Source: Balneolaceae bacterium (GTDB lineage Bacteria; Bacteroidota; Rhodothermia; Balneolales; Balneolaceae). Taken from it: 64,000 bases of DNA. Below, in pieces: positions 28,114-37,319 of this stretch (positions within the stretch are counted from its first letter, which is position 1; every line of letters starts with the position of its first letter). Location: NCBI GenBank assembly GCA_009711805.1, contig VEMX01000002.1:1-64000 (forward strand). The letters run 5' to 3'. Both the position numbers and the translations under genes were made by a program. The notes beneath the pieces are model-generated. The model was given only the letters and a program-made list of their open reading frames with translations, was not told where the DNA came from and made no database searches.

Positions 28114-28189
28114 AATATATAATTGAAATAGTGCAAATTTAAGTTTGTGGAATGTAATAGTCGTGAAGGAAAGGGGAAGTAAAAAAAAG

Positions 28190-28648
28190 TTAGAGCAGAA
28201 GAGCTCCTTCATGTTTCAATAACCATTCCTTACGATGTGTACCTGCAGCATAGCCCGTAAGTTTGTGATCCGCCCCAATAACTCTGTGGCACGGCACTAC
28301 AACAGCTATAGGATTTTTGCCATTGGCTTTTCCTACTGCCTGTGATGCTTTTGGATCTCCGATCTTAGCGGCTATGGTTCCATAGTTTGTAGTTGTGCCT
28401 TCAGGTATTTTTTGGAGTTCCTGCCAAACAAGATGTTCGAATTTTGTTCCTTCGGGTAACAGTTTAAGGGTAAAAGAGGAACGCTTACCCGCAAAATACT
28501 CCCGAAGCTGAGTTTTAGCAGATTCAGTATGAGGGTCAGGATCGTCGGGCCCTTCAAATTCAACAAACTTAATTTCAGTAATACCCTTTCCATTCGAAAG
28601 AATACGGAGCCAGCCAATAGGGCTTTCAAGAAAACTTACATGTACCAC
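28190..28648 (-). CDS. ogt: Methylated-DNA--protein-cysteine methyltransferase
   Basis: A 152-residue suicide repair protein that takes alkyl groups from O6-alkylguanine. PCHRVIG carries the acceptor Cys120. QELQKIPEGTTTNYGTIA is the DNA-binding helix region and KANGKNPIAVVV leads into the active site. The N-terminal RNase-H-like half is short, as in Ogt proteins. It is probably co-transcribed with the downstream amidohydrolase, although the two have no obvious functional connection. Confidence 0.93.
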   Translation of the reverse strand: MVHVSFLESPIGWLRILSNGKGITEIKFVEFEGPDDPDPHTESAKTQLREYFAGKRSSFTLKLLPEGTKFEHLVWQELQKIPEGTTTNYGTIAAKIGDPKASQAVGKANGKNPIAVVVPCHRVIGADHKLTGYAAGTHRKEWLLKHEGALLL

Positions 28649-28994
28649 AATAATGAGTTAGGTGAATTTTGCTTAAGAATATCGACTGCAGGGGATTTAT
28701 CAAAGTTAAATATTGAAGCATTTTACCAGGAAGTTCCCTGGGGGGGATTCTTGATCCCAAAAAAATTCAATACCCCCTGATATTGATGGTTAAGAATGAG
28801 CATTATGTAGTCAAAAAATGATGTGTTAACCGGATTTTTGAATGGCAGAAAGCACCTTTAAAATAATGACGAACACGAGGGTGACAAAAAAGAAAAGAAA
28901 GATAAAAAGAAGAGCTGAAATTTATAGTTTTTTGATATTGTAAATAACTGTTATTAATAGGATTAAAAAGGTAAATAAAAAAAGTGTAATAAAA

Positions 28995-29135
28995 GTGTAA
29001 CGAATGGGTGTGGCTGTACTCTTGTATACAGCAAGTGATTTTAACACTGTAGCCTTATTGCAGTTAGATTAGTCACTCCTTAAGCTGAAACCTAAAGTGA
29101 TGACTCCGAACTTGAAATTTCGGAGTCTTTTTTTT
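28995..29135 (+). ncRNA. Candidate small RNA or leader-like transcript
   Basis: The 3' end is defined by the terminator at 29102-29135. Upstream, GCTGTA and TACAGC (about 29012-29031) can pair as a hairpin, and ACTCC at 29075-29079 could pair with GGAGT of the terminator as an alternative fold. A 22-codon frame (29004-29072, MGVAVLLYTAS... ending LQLD) lies inside. There is no downstream plus-strand gene to regulate in cis. The 5' end is a guess and no promoter was recognised. Confidence 0.3.
29102..29135 (+). terminator. Rho-independent terminator with no gene before it
   Basis: GACTCCGAA and TTCGGAGTC form a 9-bp stem with an 8-base loop, followed directly by eight Ts on the plus strand. 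On the minus strand the stem has no T-run, so it is not an obvious terminator for the TonB-dependent receptor gene. Confidence 0.8.
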
Positions 29136-29147
29136 GTCCGTACTTTT

Positions 29148-31385
29148 CTAAAAATAGAGCCTATATAATAAATTGAAATTACGTCCGGCTTCCAGTTTCA
29201 GGTCTTTAATGCGTGAGAGATGATTCCGGTATTCTTCATTCAGAAGATTGGACACATTGAATGAAAATGTATGCAAGAGGTTCCCCTTGCTTAAGGTGTA
29301 TTGCGCAAAGAAATCAAGCAAAGTGTAACTATTGGTAGGAGTTTCAAACTCACCGGTTCGGTTTTGTTTGGCTACCCAACGCCCCCGGCTTCCAATTTCA
29401 AAATTATTATTAGTGTATTTAGCCGATAAAGCAGTTTTGAGAGGAGGAATTTGTGGCAGAGGTCTGGTGTCATCAGTATAATTGGAGATGTTCTGTTCAT
29501 ATTCTGACACAGAACGTTCCGCAATAGTATAGCTTGCAGAACCATTTAGCACGAGATACTCCAGCGCCTGTATTTCGGCCGAAAGCTCTGCTCCATATAA
29601 AGCAGCTTCAGTTCCCACAAACTGATAATTGTTTAAATCGGGGCGGCTATTGTTTTGTTGGCCTGTATTTCTGGCATAAAGATAATTACTGAAATTATTG
29701 TGGTATACAGCTGCATCAAGACTTGCCCGGTTAGACTGGTAACGCACAAAAAATTCTTTGGCCAGCGCCCGTTCCGGTTTTAGTTCAGGATTTCCTAATT
29801 CATAAGAATATGATGCCAGGTGAGGGCCTTGGGAATAGAGTTCTTCAAGGGAGGGGGCTCTGAATGAATGAAGCACAGTAATACCTGATGAAAATCCAGA
29901 ACCAAGATTATAACTTGCCGCCAGAGAGGAAGAAAGAGCTTTATATTCTTTTTCTGTAATATTACCAATACTTGAATTGGAATCTTTTTCTTTGGGTTTA
30001 TTTAAAATCCAGTCGAAGCGTAATCCCGCCTCCAGGTGGAGGGCTTCAAAATCGACCTCCTCAATAATATATGCTCCTACTTTGTAACTATTTGCATCCG
30101 GAGTATTAGCCCCTATTATGGCATAATCTTCTATTTCTGACCAGAGACCAAATGATCCCTTTTTAAATATGCCAAGGGCATTGTGTTTGGCTTTTACCGA
30201 AGTATTGGTGGTTACCAATCCAAATTGGGTACCCAAATCACCTGTAGACTCAATCTCACGGTGCATATAGTTTTTTAGGGAAAAATCAGCTTCTATAAGC
30301 TGTAGGAAATTCTGATTGATGACAATTTCTGATTTCAGATCATACTGATACTTTTCCATTTCGATGTCCACTCCATTGGGATGGCCGTTTGGGTCGGGTG
30401 GTATTCCGTAGGAATTAAAATATGTACTGAATGCCCCTCCGACATACCCCCAGTCTTTAACCCAGCTGAGTCCTGCAGCGCTGTTAGTGGAATTAAAATA
30501 GGTGTTTTCGATATCACCTTCAGGGGTTTGGGTATTCAAGGCGGTGCGGCCGTTTAAATTGAAACTGAGAGCCAGGTTCTTATAGGGGATAGTAGCATCG
30601 AGTGCACCGGAGAAGCCGGTATTAACAGTTTCGCCATCTAAAGTAAGGCTGCCACGTATTCGGTTTGGTACCGTTGTTTTAATTTGATTGCGAACCACAT
30701 TAATAACTCCCCCAATGGCATTAGCACCATATGCCAGGGCAGAAGGTCCCCGTGCAATTTGTACTTCCTGGGCAGAAATAGGGTCAACCGTAACCGCATG
30801 ATCAGCTGATTGGTCGGATACATCTCCCGAACGCATTCCGTCTTGTAAAATAAGGACCCGTTCATCCCCTAATCCCCGGATTACAGGTCTGCCCGGGGCA
30901 CTGCCCATTTTGCGCTCGTCAAAACCCGGCAGGTTTGCCAGTGTCTCAGATAGCGTAGCTCCAAGATTCCTTCTCAGGTCGTTGCCTAACACTTTTCGGG
31001 AGGCGTCTTCAAGGCTCGATCCCTCCAGGCGCCCGGTTTCACCAACTATTTCTATCGACTGTGAACCCAGGACCGTTGGGTGAAGCCGTATCTGAAGTTC
31101 AATATCTTTGTCAACAATGGTTATTTCCTGCGACTGCGTTAAATAGCCGATACGATGCACCGTAAGGGTATAACTGCCAATAGGGATATTTTTAAGTTCA
31201 AAGTAGCCATTGGATTCGGCCACAACGGTACGGTTTAGTTCTTCAAGATGAACGTAGGCAAATGAGATAGGCTCTTCTGATTCACTATCCGTAATAGTAC
31301 CTTTTATTATAAAACTGTCTTCTCCCGGAGTAACATCAGATAGATGTACCCCGAGAAGAAGCAGTATTAATGCTAAGTAATTCAA
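29148..31385 (-). CDS. TonB-dependent outer-membrane receptor, ZnuD-like
   Basis: A 745-residue receptor starting at TTG 31385, immediately after the lipoprotein stop. After a signal peptide comes a carboxypeptidase regulatory-like domain (about 26-110, IKGTITDSESEEPISFAYV). The plug follows (about 125-230, GRPVIRGLGDERVLILQDGMR and GPSALAYGANAIGGVINVV). The rest is a 22-strand barrel ending with Phe. In the barrel, NSYGIPPDP, a run of acidic and Lys residues, YDLKSE and HREIE recall the ZnuD class of zinc receptors. It probably imports a metal or metal complex. The two genes upstream encode small His- or Cys-containing proteins that fit the same role. Confidence 0.85.
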   Translation of the reverse strand: MNYLALILLLLGVHLSDVTPGEDSFIIKGTITDSESEEPISFAYVHLEELNRTVVAESNGYFELKNIPIGSYTLTVHRIGYLTQSQEITIVDKDIELQIRLHPTVLGSQSIEIVGETGRLEGSSLEDASRKVLGNDLRRNLGATLSETLANLPGFDERKMGSAPGRPVIRGLGDERVLILQDGMRSGDVSDQSADHAVTVDPISAQEVQIARGPSALAYGANAIGGVINVVRNQIKTTVPNRIRGSLTLDGETVNTGFSGALDATIPYKNLALSFNLNGRTALNTQTPEGDIENTYFNSTNSAAGLSWVKDWGYVGGAFSTYFNSYGIPPDPNGHPNGVDIEMEKYQYDLKSEIVINQNFLQLIEADFSLKNYMHREIESTGDLGTQFGLVTTNTSVKAKHNALGIFKKGSFGLWSEIEDYAIIGANTPDANSYKVGAYIIEEVDFEALHLEAGLRFDWILNKPKEKDSNSSIGNITEKEYKALSSSLAASYNLGSGFSSGITVLHSFRAPSLEELYSQGPHLASYSYELGNPELKPERALAKEFFVRYQSNRASLDAAVYHNNFSNYLYARNTGQQNNSRPDLNNYQFVGTEAALYGAELSAEIQALEYLVLNGSASYTIAERSVSEYEQNISNYTDDTRPLPQIPPLKTALSAKYTNNNFEIGSRGRWVAKQNRTGEFETPTNSYTLLDFFAQYTLSKGNLLHTFSFNVSNLLNEEYRNHLSRIKDLKLEAGRNFNLLYRLYF

Positions 31386-31862
31386 TTAGTTACTCTGGTC
31401 TTCTACATTAATGGGAATTGGCTTAGTTGTAAAATCAGAGTGATCGCCATGGAGCAGCTTGAGGGTTAGCTGCGTGCTTCCGCCGGATTCACCGTGTAAA
31501 TGGAAACTCCAGGTTCCGTCTTCAGCATGTTGCTCAAACTCTGCCACTCCAGAGGTGGAGAATTGAGAACTGAGGCTGACTTCATCTTCTTCAGGCTGAA
31601 ATTGATCTCCTTCATCATCAATAAAATAAATGGTGATAAGATCGGTTTCCTGTCCAACGGTAAGATTGAACTGTCCACTTATTTCCTGGCCGGGAAGCTG
31701 TTCAATTACATTTTGACCATTCATTTTCAGAACAAAACCTTCTGCATGAATTTCTTCTTCCTCCTCATTAGCCGTTGAATTGGAGCATGAAGAGATAGTA
31801 AATAATACGAACGACAATACGAAAGCAGTTTTTACCGCTGAAAAAAGGGTATAATTTTTCAT
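31386..31862 (-). CDS. His-rich lipoprotein of unknown function
   Basis: A 158-residue protein with a signal peptide and lipobox (FVLFTISSCSN, Cys at about 26), so probably an outer-membrane or periplasmic lipoprotein. An acidic stretch EEEEEIHAEG follows. The mature protein is beta-rich and has two His clusters near the C-terminus, FHLHGESGG and LLHGDHSDF, that could bind divalent metal. It directly precedes the TonB-dependent receptor gene with no gap. I do not recognise a named family. Role as a surface metal-binding partner of the receptor is inferred from context. Confidence 0.7.
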   Translation of the reverse strand: MKNYTLFSAVKTAFVLSFVLFTISSCSNSTANEEEEEIHAEGFVLKMNGQNVIEQLPGQEISGQFNLTVGQETDLITIYFIDDEGDQFQPEEDEVSLSSQFSTSGVAEFEQHAEDGTWSFHLHGESGGSTQLTLKLLHGDHSDFTTKPIPINVEDQSN

Positions 31863-31922
31863 TTAGTTATAATGACTTTGTTACAATTAAAAATAAAATA
31901 ATAGGTAAGAATGAGTGGGTAA

Positions 31923-32234
31923 CTAAGTCAATAACGGAGGTGCTCGTCCAAAATTGGAGGAAGGTAGTTCCTTAAATAGGATTAACTCCGTTTCATCAAT
32001 CAAATATTCAACAAAGGACAGGTTTGCAGTAGTAACAATTGGACTATTGAAAGAATAGCCAGATGTTAGGATACAAACAGGACATACTGTTGAATTGACT
32101 CTATAATGTTGCTCAGTAGGGCTGTGATCGAGGCACTCCATAGACTCGTTATGGTAGTGGGAGAGCGACAGTAGTAAGCCAACTACCGAAGCGGTAAAAA
32201 GCAAAACCGATAAAAATGAGTTTACTTTCCTCAA
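31923..32234 (-). CDS. Small membrane or exported protein with HYHNE and CPVC motifs
   Basis: A 103-residue protein with one N-terminal helix (FLSVLLFTASVVGLLLSL) followed by SHYHNE, ECLDHSP, HYRVN and VCPVCIL. The spaced His and Cys residues, including a CxxC pair, suggest metal binding in the periplasm. It is first in a three-gene minus-strand run, 60 bp before the His-rich lipoprotein. It resembles small DUF2946-like metal-associated proteins only in general layout, so I give no family name. Confidence 0.65.
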   Translation of the reverse strand: MRKVNSFLSVLLFTASVVGLLLSLSHYHNESMECLDHSPTEQHYRVNSTVCPVCILTSGYSFNSPIVTTANLSFVEYLIDETELILFKELPSSNFGRAPPLLT

Positions 32235-32344
32235 GATGAAACGAATAGGTTAACAGATTTTTGGCTGTGAATGATATCAAAAACTAAAGTAAGAATATAC
32301 CGCTTTTCTGCATCTATTACAGAATTTAAAGAATTAAAGGACAT

Positions 32345-32683
32345 ATGACAGAATTAATACAGACCCTACAGGAATGGTTTTTTGGTTTAGGAAAACAATA
32401 TGGGGTAAATCCGATTGTTTTCGGAAGTATATATGTGGGGGCCATTCCTTTTTTTACACTCAGTATTGCATGGCTAATTCGGAATTACCGGAAGAATAAA
32501 TCAATCATATTACCCACTCTTTCCGCTTCCTTCTTCTTTATTTCAGCCTATCTGTATTTAATTATAGTTGGCCATAATGTTCCCTGGTGGGTATATGGCG
32601 TAGTGGTACTAATGATTGTTTACGGAGGATACACCACGACAAAAAAAGTACGAAGAAGAATTCATAAGGTAGACAAAGGCTGA
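32345..32683 (+). CDS. Small integral membrane protein
   Basis: A 112-residue protein with three hydrophobic helices (about 23-46, 53-73 and 78-95) and a basic C-terminus (KKVRRRIHK). AAAGGA lies 5 bases before the ATG. It is divergent from the metal module across 110 bp. I do not recognise the family; GVNPIVFGSIYVGAIPFF near the N-terminus is its most distinctive segment. Confidence 0.7.
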   Translation: MTELIQTLQEWFFGLGKQYGVNPIVFGSIYVGAIPFFTLSIAWLIRNYRKNKSIILPTLSASFFFISAYLYLIIVGHNVPWWVYGVVVLMIVYGGYTTTKKVRRRIHKVDKG

Positions 32684-33054
32684 TTGTCTTTGATAAAAAC
32701 CGGTATTGATATCTTTTCGACTTGTAAATGAAGTGAGGAAAATAAAAAAACCGTTTTAATACACATATACTTCATATTTCTTTTCGATAATGCTTGTGTT
32801 CAGATTCGCTTGCGGTATTTATAAAATCAACTGTCAAGGGGCTTTGAAAAACCAAGGATTTTGTTCAATGTCAAGGCCAGAAGGAGGCTGGAACCGTAGC
32901 ATATAACCCGTATTCGAGGATTTCAACCGACGGATAACGCAGATATTGGGTAAAAGACCGGTTTTATAGAGCTTTCTGTCATTACGAGAGTTAGGAGTAC
33001 AAACCCGGAAAGAACAGGTACAATTTCCCTTTAACTAATCGAGAAAGAATAGTC
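32684..33054. other. Intergenic stretch upstream of ppdK
   Basis: No intact gene is seen. A minus-strand frame stays open from 33034 to a stop at 32834 (66 codons) without a usable start; it includes RNDRKLYKTG, ICVIRRLKSSNTGYMLRF and ends NPWFFKAP. It looks like a decayed gene end or part of a dispersed repeat. The segment GCTTTGAAAAACC (from 32841) also occurs in the stem-loop at 20119-20154. The ppdK promoter must lie in or near this stretch. Confidence 0.4.
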
Positions 33055-35733
33055 ATGGAAACTCAAAGCAAATATGTTTATCGATTTGGTTTTTTAAATA
33101 CCGATGGAAATAAGACAATGAAAGAATTATTGGGCGGAAAAGGAGCTAATCTGGCTGAGATGAGCACAATAGGCATTCCGGTACCTCCTGGTTTTACAAT
33201 TTCAACCAAAGCTTGTCGGGAGGTTATCTCCAACCAAATGAGTTGGCCCGCCTCTTTAAACAAACAAGTTGTAAAGGGGATACAGCATATTGAGGAAGAA
33301 ATGGACAGCTACTTCGGAAACGAGAAGAATCCATTGCTGGTGTCGGTACGGTCGGGAGCTGCGGTATCAATGCCGGGAATGATGGATACTATCCTGAATT
33401 TGGGAATGAACGATAAAGTAGCTGAAGGATTGATTAAAATAACCGGGAATGAGCGTTTTGTATATGACAGCTACCGCCGGTTTATAGATATGTTTGGTGA
33501 TGTTGTAATGGGAGTAAGCCATGAACATTTTGAGGAAGCAATGGAAAAGCTTAAACAAGAAGTGGGTGTTACAAGAGATTTGGAGTTGACGACCAGTCAC
33601 TTGCGGGAGCTTACCGACCGGTATAAGGCCATATACAGAAAAAACACAGGGCATATGTTCCCCGAAGATCCTATTGAACAATTGAAGTATGCAATTAATG
33701 CTGTATTCGATTCATGGAACAGTAGCCGGGCGGTCAAGTATCGCGAGATTAGCGGGATCTATGGATTGATAGGTACTGCGGTGAATGTGCAGGCTATGGT
33801 ATTTGGAAATATGGGAGAGAAAAGTGGCACGGGTGTGTGCTTCAGCCGAAATCCCGCTACGGGAACTCCCGAATTGTATGGAGAGTTCTTACTGGATGCC
33901 CAGGGTGAAGATGTGGTTGCCGGAATACGGACACCCCGCCCTATAGCTGAGCTCGAAACACAAAACCCTGTGATATATAAAGAGCTGGAAGGCTACATCA
34001 GGGACCTGGAGGTACATTATAAAAATATGCAGGATATTGAGTTTACGATACAGGCAGGTACGCTTTATATACTGCAAACAAGGAATGGAAAAAGAACAGG
34101 GAATGCAGCTATAAAGATTGCGGTGGATTTAGTTGAAGAAGGAGTGCTGGAAAAAAAAGAAGCAATTCTGGATTTGGTAGACCCAGGACATATAGAACAG
34201 TTGCTGCACCCTCAGTTTAAAGACGATACCTTAAATGGCTATAAGCTGCTGGGTAAAGGTTTGCCCGCTTCTCCGGGAGCAGCAGTAGGTAAAGTGGTGT
34301 TCGATTCTGAAAAAGCTGAAGAAGCCGCTGAAAATGGTGAAAAGGTGATATTGGTACGCATAGAAACCAGTCCCGAAGATGTAGGTGGAATGTCTGCCTC
34401 TCAGGGTATACTAACCTCCAGAGGAGGAATGACAAGCCATGCAGCCGTAGTTGCCCGGGGGTGGGGGAAGCCTTGTGTGGCAGGGTGTAATGATATCGTG
34501 ATAAATTATAAATCAGCATCTTTTACCAACGGTGAGTATACCGTTAAAGAAGGAGACTGGATTTCACTAAATGGAAATTCAGGTAAAGTGATATTGGGCA
34601 AGAAAGAACTTGCTCAGCCCAGCTTTAGCAAGGAATATCATACCTTTATGAAGTGGGTGAATTCTGTTGAATTAATGCAGGTAAGAGCCAATGCAGAAAC
34701 ACCAGAAGATGCCAAAATCGCTCGCGATTATGGGGCCAGGGGTATTGGCCTTGCACGAACCGAGCATATGTTTTTTAAACCCGGAAGGATAAAATATATG
34801 CGGAAAATGATTATAGCCGAAACAGAAAAGGAACGGAGGGCAGCGTTGCGCTATTTGTTGCCGTTTCAAAAGCAGGATTTTATTGACATCTTTGAAGTCA
34901 TGGAGGGACTTCCTGTTACCATTCGGTTGTTAGATCCTCCCCTGCATGAATTTCTTCCACAAAAAAAAGAAGAAATAGCAGAGACCGCAGCACAGCTGGG
35001 AGTAAGCAGTAAGTTTCTGAATGAGAAGATACAGCAACTTAAAGAGTTTAACCCCATGCTGGGACATAGAGGATGCCGCCTGGGTATCAGCTATCCCGAA
35101 ATTACCGAAGTACAGGCACAGGCTATTATTGAAGCCGCTTTAGAGCTGAAGAAAAAGGGAATGGAAGTACTGCCCGAAATAATGGTGCCGCTGGTAGGGA
35201 GCCTGGAGGAATTCAGAGATCAGCGTAGAATTATAGATGAAGTTGCTGCCCATATATTTAAAGTAAAAGGGGAGCGGGTTGATTACCTCGTGGGAACTAT
35301 GATTGAGATTCCACGAGCTGCTATAATGGCAGATCAAATAGCTGATGAGGCTGATTTCTTTTCCTTTGGAACCAACGATCTCACCCAACTTACCTATGGC
35401 TTCAGTCGGGATGATGTAGCCAAGTTTCTTCCTGTATATCTGGAGAAAGGGATTCTCAGAGAAGATCCTTTTCAGGTCTTGGATAAAGAGGGTGTAGGCC
35501 AGTTTGTGCAGGCAGGAACCCGGTTGGGGCGTATGGAGAACACCTCCCTGAAGATTGGAATATGTGGCGAACATGGTGGAGAGCCTAAGAGCATAGATTT
35601 TGCCTATAACACGGGCTTGGATTATGTATCCTGCTCTCCATACCGTGTGCCGGTAGCTCATTTGGCATCAGCTCAGGCGGTATTAAGAAGAAAAAAGGAT
35701 GAGAATCAAGAGGAGAAGGTCTATTTGCCATAA
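33055..35733 (+). CDS. ppdK: Pyruvate, phosphate dikinase
   Basis: An 892-residue cytoplasmic enzyme that interconverts pyruvate, ATP and phosphate with phosphoenolpyruvate, AMP and pyrophosphate. The N-terminal ATP-grasp region includes KELLGGKGANLAEM, SVRSGAAVSMPGMMDT and GTGVCFSRNPATG. The phosphohistidine swivel domain has GGMTSHAAVVARG with His462. The C-terminal barrel has GIGLARTEHMF, GTMIEIPRAA, FFSFGTNDLTQ and the catalytic Cys837 in GICGEHGG. All expected catalytic residues are present and the length is normal. It allows gluconeogenic PEP synthesis or pyrophosphate-linked glycolysis. Confidence 0.96.
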   Translation: METQSKYVYRFGFLNTDGNKTMKELLGGKGANLAEMSTIGIPVPPGFTISTKACREVISNQMSWPASLNKQVVKGIQHIEEEMDSYFGNEKNPLLVSVRSGAAVSMPGMMDTILNLGMNDKVAEGLIKITGNERFVYDSYRRFIDMFGDVVMGVSHEHFEEAMEKLKQEVGVTRDLELTTSHLRELTDRYKAIYRKNTGHMFPEDPIEQLKYAINAVFDSWNSSRAVKYREISGIYGLIGTAVNVQAMVFGNMGEKSGTGVCFSRNPATGTPELYGEFLLDAQGEDVVAGIRTPRPIAELETQNPVIYKELEGYIRDLEVHYKNMQDIEFTIQAGTLYILQTRNGKRTGNAAIKIAVDLVEEGVLEKKEAILDLVDPGHIEQLLHPQFKDDTLNGYKLLGKGLPASPGAAVGKVVFDSEKAEEAAENGEKVILVRIETSPEDVGGMSASQGILTSRGGMTSHAAVVARGWGKPCVAGCNDIVINYKSASFTNGEYTVKEGDWISLNGNSGKVILGKKELAQPSFSKEYHTFMKWVNSVELMQVRANAETPEDAKIARDYGARGIGLARTEHMFFKPGRIKYMRKMIIAETEKERRAALRYLLPFQKQDFIDIFEVMEGLPVTIRLLDPPLHEFLPQKKEEIAETAAQLGVSSKFLNEKIQQLKEFNPMLGHRGCRLGISYPEITEVQAQAIIEAALELKKKGMEVLPEIMVPLVGSLEEFRDQRRIIDEVAAHIFKVKGERVDYLVGTMIEIPRAAIMADQIADEADFFSFGTNDLTQLTYGFSRDDVAKFLPVYLEKGILREDPFQVLDKEGVGQFVQAGTRLGRMENTSLKIGICGEHGGEPKSIDFAYNTGLDYVSCSPYRVPVAHLASAQAVLRRKKDENQEEKVYLP

Positions 35734-35817
35734 AACAGATGAAGCAGTATGTATCAACAAAAAGGGGAAAAAATGGTATCATCCAGCCATAGATGAAAAT
35801 CCAATATCAAGGATCTT

Positions 35818-37302
35818 ATGGCAGGATATGATTTTGACATGGTTGTAATTGGTGGCGGAGCTGCCGGGCTAACTGCATCGGGTATAGCTGCGAATTTTGG
35901 TGCTAAAACTATGATGATTGAAGCAGAAAGGCTGGGTGGAGATTGTACCTGGACGGGGTGTATTCCCAGTAAAGCATTGCTTAAAGCAGGAAAGGTAGCC
36001 CGCCAAATGAGGAATGCAAGCCAATACGGGCTGATTGAGAAAGAAGCCGAAATCAACTTCAAAAAAATTATACAGCACGTGGATGAAGTTCGCAGAAAGG
36101 TATACCATGATGCCGACCGCCCGGAGATTTTTGAAGAAATGGGCATTGAGGTAGTTAAAGGTACAGCCTCATTTAAAGATGATCATACAATTTCCATTGC
36201 TGGAAGTGAAGAGGGAGAGCGGATGGTAACCTCTAAGTATTTTATTATAGCTACCGGCGCTAAAGCCTGGGTGCCTTCAATTCCGGGGCTTGATCAGGTT
36301 GACTATTTAACTAATGAATCTCTTTTTGAGACCGAAACATTTCCCAGCAAACTTATCATTATTGGGGGAGGGCCGATCGGGACAGAAATGTCGCAGGCAT
36401 TTGCTCATCTCGGAAGTAAGGTGACTGTAATTGATGTGGCAGATCGTATTTTAGCCAAGGATGATGCAGACTTAGCACAGATTTTGCAAAAAGAATTACA
36501 GAAAGACGGAGTAGGCTATGAACTTGGTTCGGATGTAAAAAAAGTAGAAAAGAAAGGGGAACAGCTTCTGGTACATATAGAAAAGGATGGAGCTGAGAAA
36601 GTAATAACCGGCGATCAGCTGCTGATGGCCACGGGAAGACGTGCCAATATACATACGCTGGAGCTTGATAAAGCAGGTGTAAAAACCGAAAAGGGAAGTA
36701 TTGCCGTGGATAATGCATGCCGCACTAATGTCAGGCATATATATGCTGCGGGAGATGTTACCGGTAGATACCAGTTTACCCACATGAGTGAACATATGGC
36801 GAAAGTGGCTGCTACCAAAGCTCTTCTTAAAGTGGTTCCAATGAAGATAGATCACAAACATGTACCATGGGTAACATTTACAAGCCCTGAACTGGCACAT
36901 GTTGGAGCTACTGAACAGGAGCTAAAGAGCAAGAACGAAAACTATGAAGTGTATCGTTTTCCGTATTCAAAAATTGACCGTGCTATATCTGAAAGTGAAG
37001 ATGCAGGGATGATAAAAATATTTGCCAAAAAAATGTCAGGAAAAATATTAGGAGCATCTGTGGTAGGCGCCCATGCCGGAGAGTTTATTTCGGAGTATGC
37101 CCTTGCGATGAAAAATGGTGTTTCGATGAAGGGAATAGCTGATACCATTCATCCCTATCCCAGTTGGGGATTGGGAGCCCGCCGGGCCGCTGATCAATGG
37201 TATATTAAAAATCAGCGTGAATGGGTTGTGAAACTCATTCAAAAAATATTTGGCTATAATGGCCAGGTTCCTGACTACAGTGACAAAAACCGTGTGGTAT
37301 AA
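35818..37302 (+). CDS. FAD-dependent pyridine nucleotide-disulfide oxidoreductase
   Basis: A 494-residue enzyme. VIGGGAAGL (about 10-18) binds FAD, and GGDCTWTGCIPSKAL carries the redox-active disulfide Cys43-Cys48. IIGGGPIGTEMSQAF is the NAD(P) site and IYAAGDVTG the second FAD contact. The dimerisation domain (about 345-455) ends in HPYPS with the catalytic His. It resembles mercuric reductase/dihydrolipoyl dehydrogenase homologues but lacks a C-terminal vicinal Cys pair, so mercuric ion reduction is unlikely. The C-terminal 35 residues (YIKNQREWVVKLIQKIFGYNG) are an extra amphipathic tail. It follows ppdK by 84 bp. The substrate is unknown. Confidence 0.9.
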   Translation: MAGYDFDMVVIGGGAAGLTASGIAANFGAKTMMIEAERLGGDCTWTGCIPSKALLKAGKVARQMRNASQYGLIEKEAEINFKKIIQHVDEVRRKVYHDADRPEIFEEMGIEVVKGTASFKDDHTISIAGSEEGERMVTSKYFIIATGAKAWVPSIPGLDQVDYLTNESLFETETFPSKLIIIGGGPIGTEMSQAFAHLGSKVTVIDVADRILAKDDADLAQILQKELQKDGVGYELGSDVKKVEKKGEQLLVHIEKDGAEKVITGDQLLMATGRRANIHTLELDKAGVKTEKGSIAVDNACRTNVRHIYAAGDVTGRYQFTHMSEHMAKVAATKALLKVVPMKIDHKHVPWVTFTSPELAHVGATEQELKSKNENYEVYRFPYSKIDRAISESEDAGMIKIFAKKMSGKILGASVVGAHAGEFISEYALAMKNGVSMKGIADTIHPYPSWGLGARRAADQWYIKNQREWVVKLIQKIFGYNGQVPDYSDKNRVV

Positions 37303-37319
37303 GCTGAGGGATACAGAAG

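Larger units (their letters stand above)
28649..29147. other. Intergenic stretch with a possible small transcript
   Basis: The gap lies between the start of ogt (minus) and the end of the TonB-dependent receptor gene (minus). A strong plus-strand terminator at 29102-29135 has no annotated plus-strand gene before it. See the candidate small RNA at about 28995-29135. Confidence 0.5.

Noticed and set aside
28866-28943. A 25-codon very basic plus-strand frame (MTNTRVTKKKRKIKRRAE...)
   Set aside because: Its Lys/Arg content follows from a purine-rich A+T stretch; no binding site and no family match, unlike the bS22-like gene.
35818-37302. Mercuric reductase
   Set aside because: The fold matches, but the C-terminal vicinal cysteines and an N-terminal HMA domain are missing and no mer genes are nearby.
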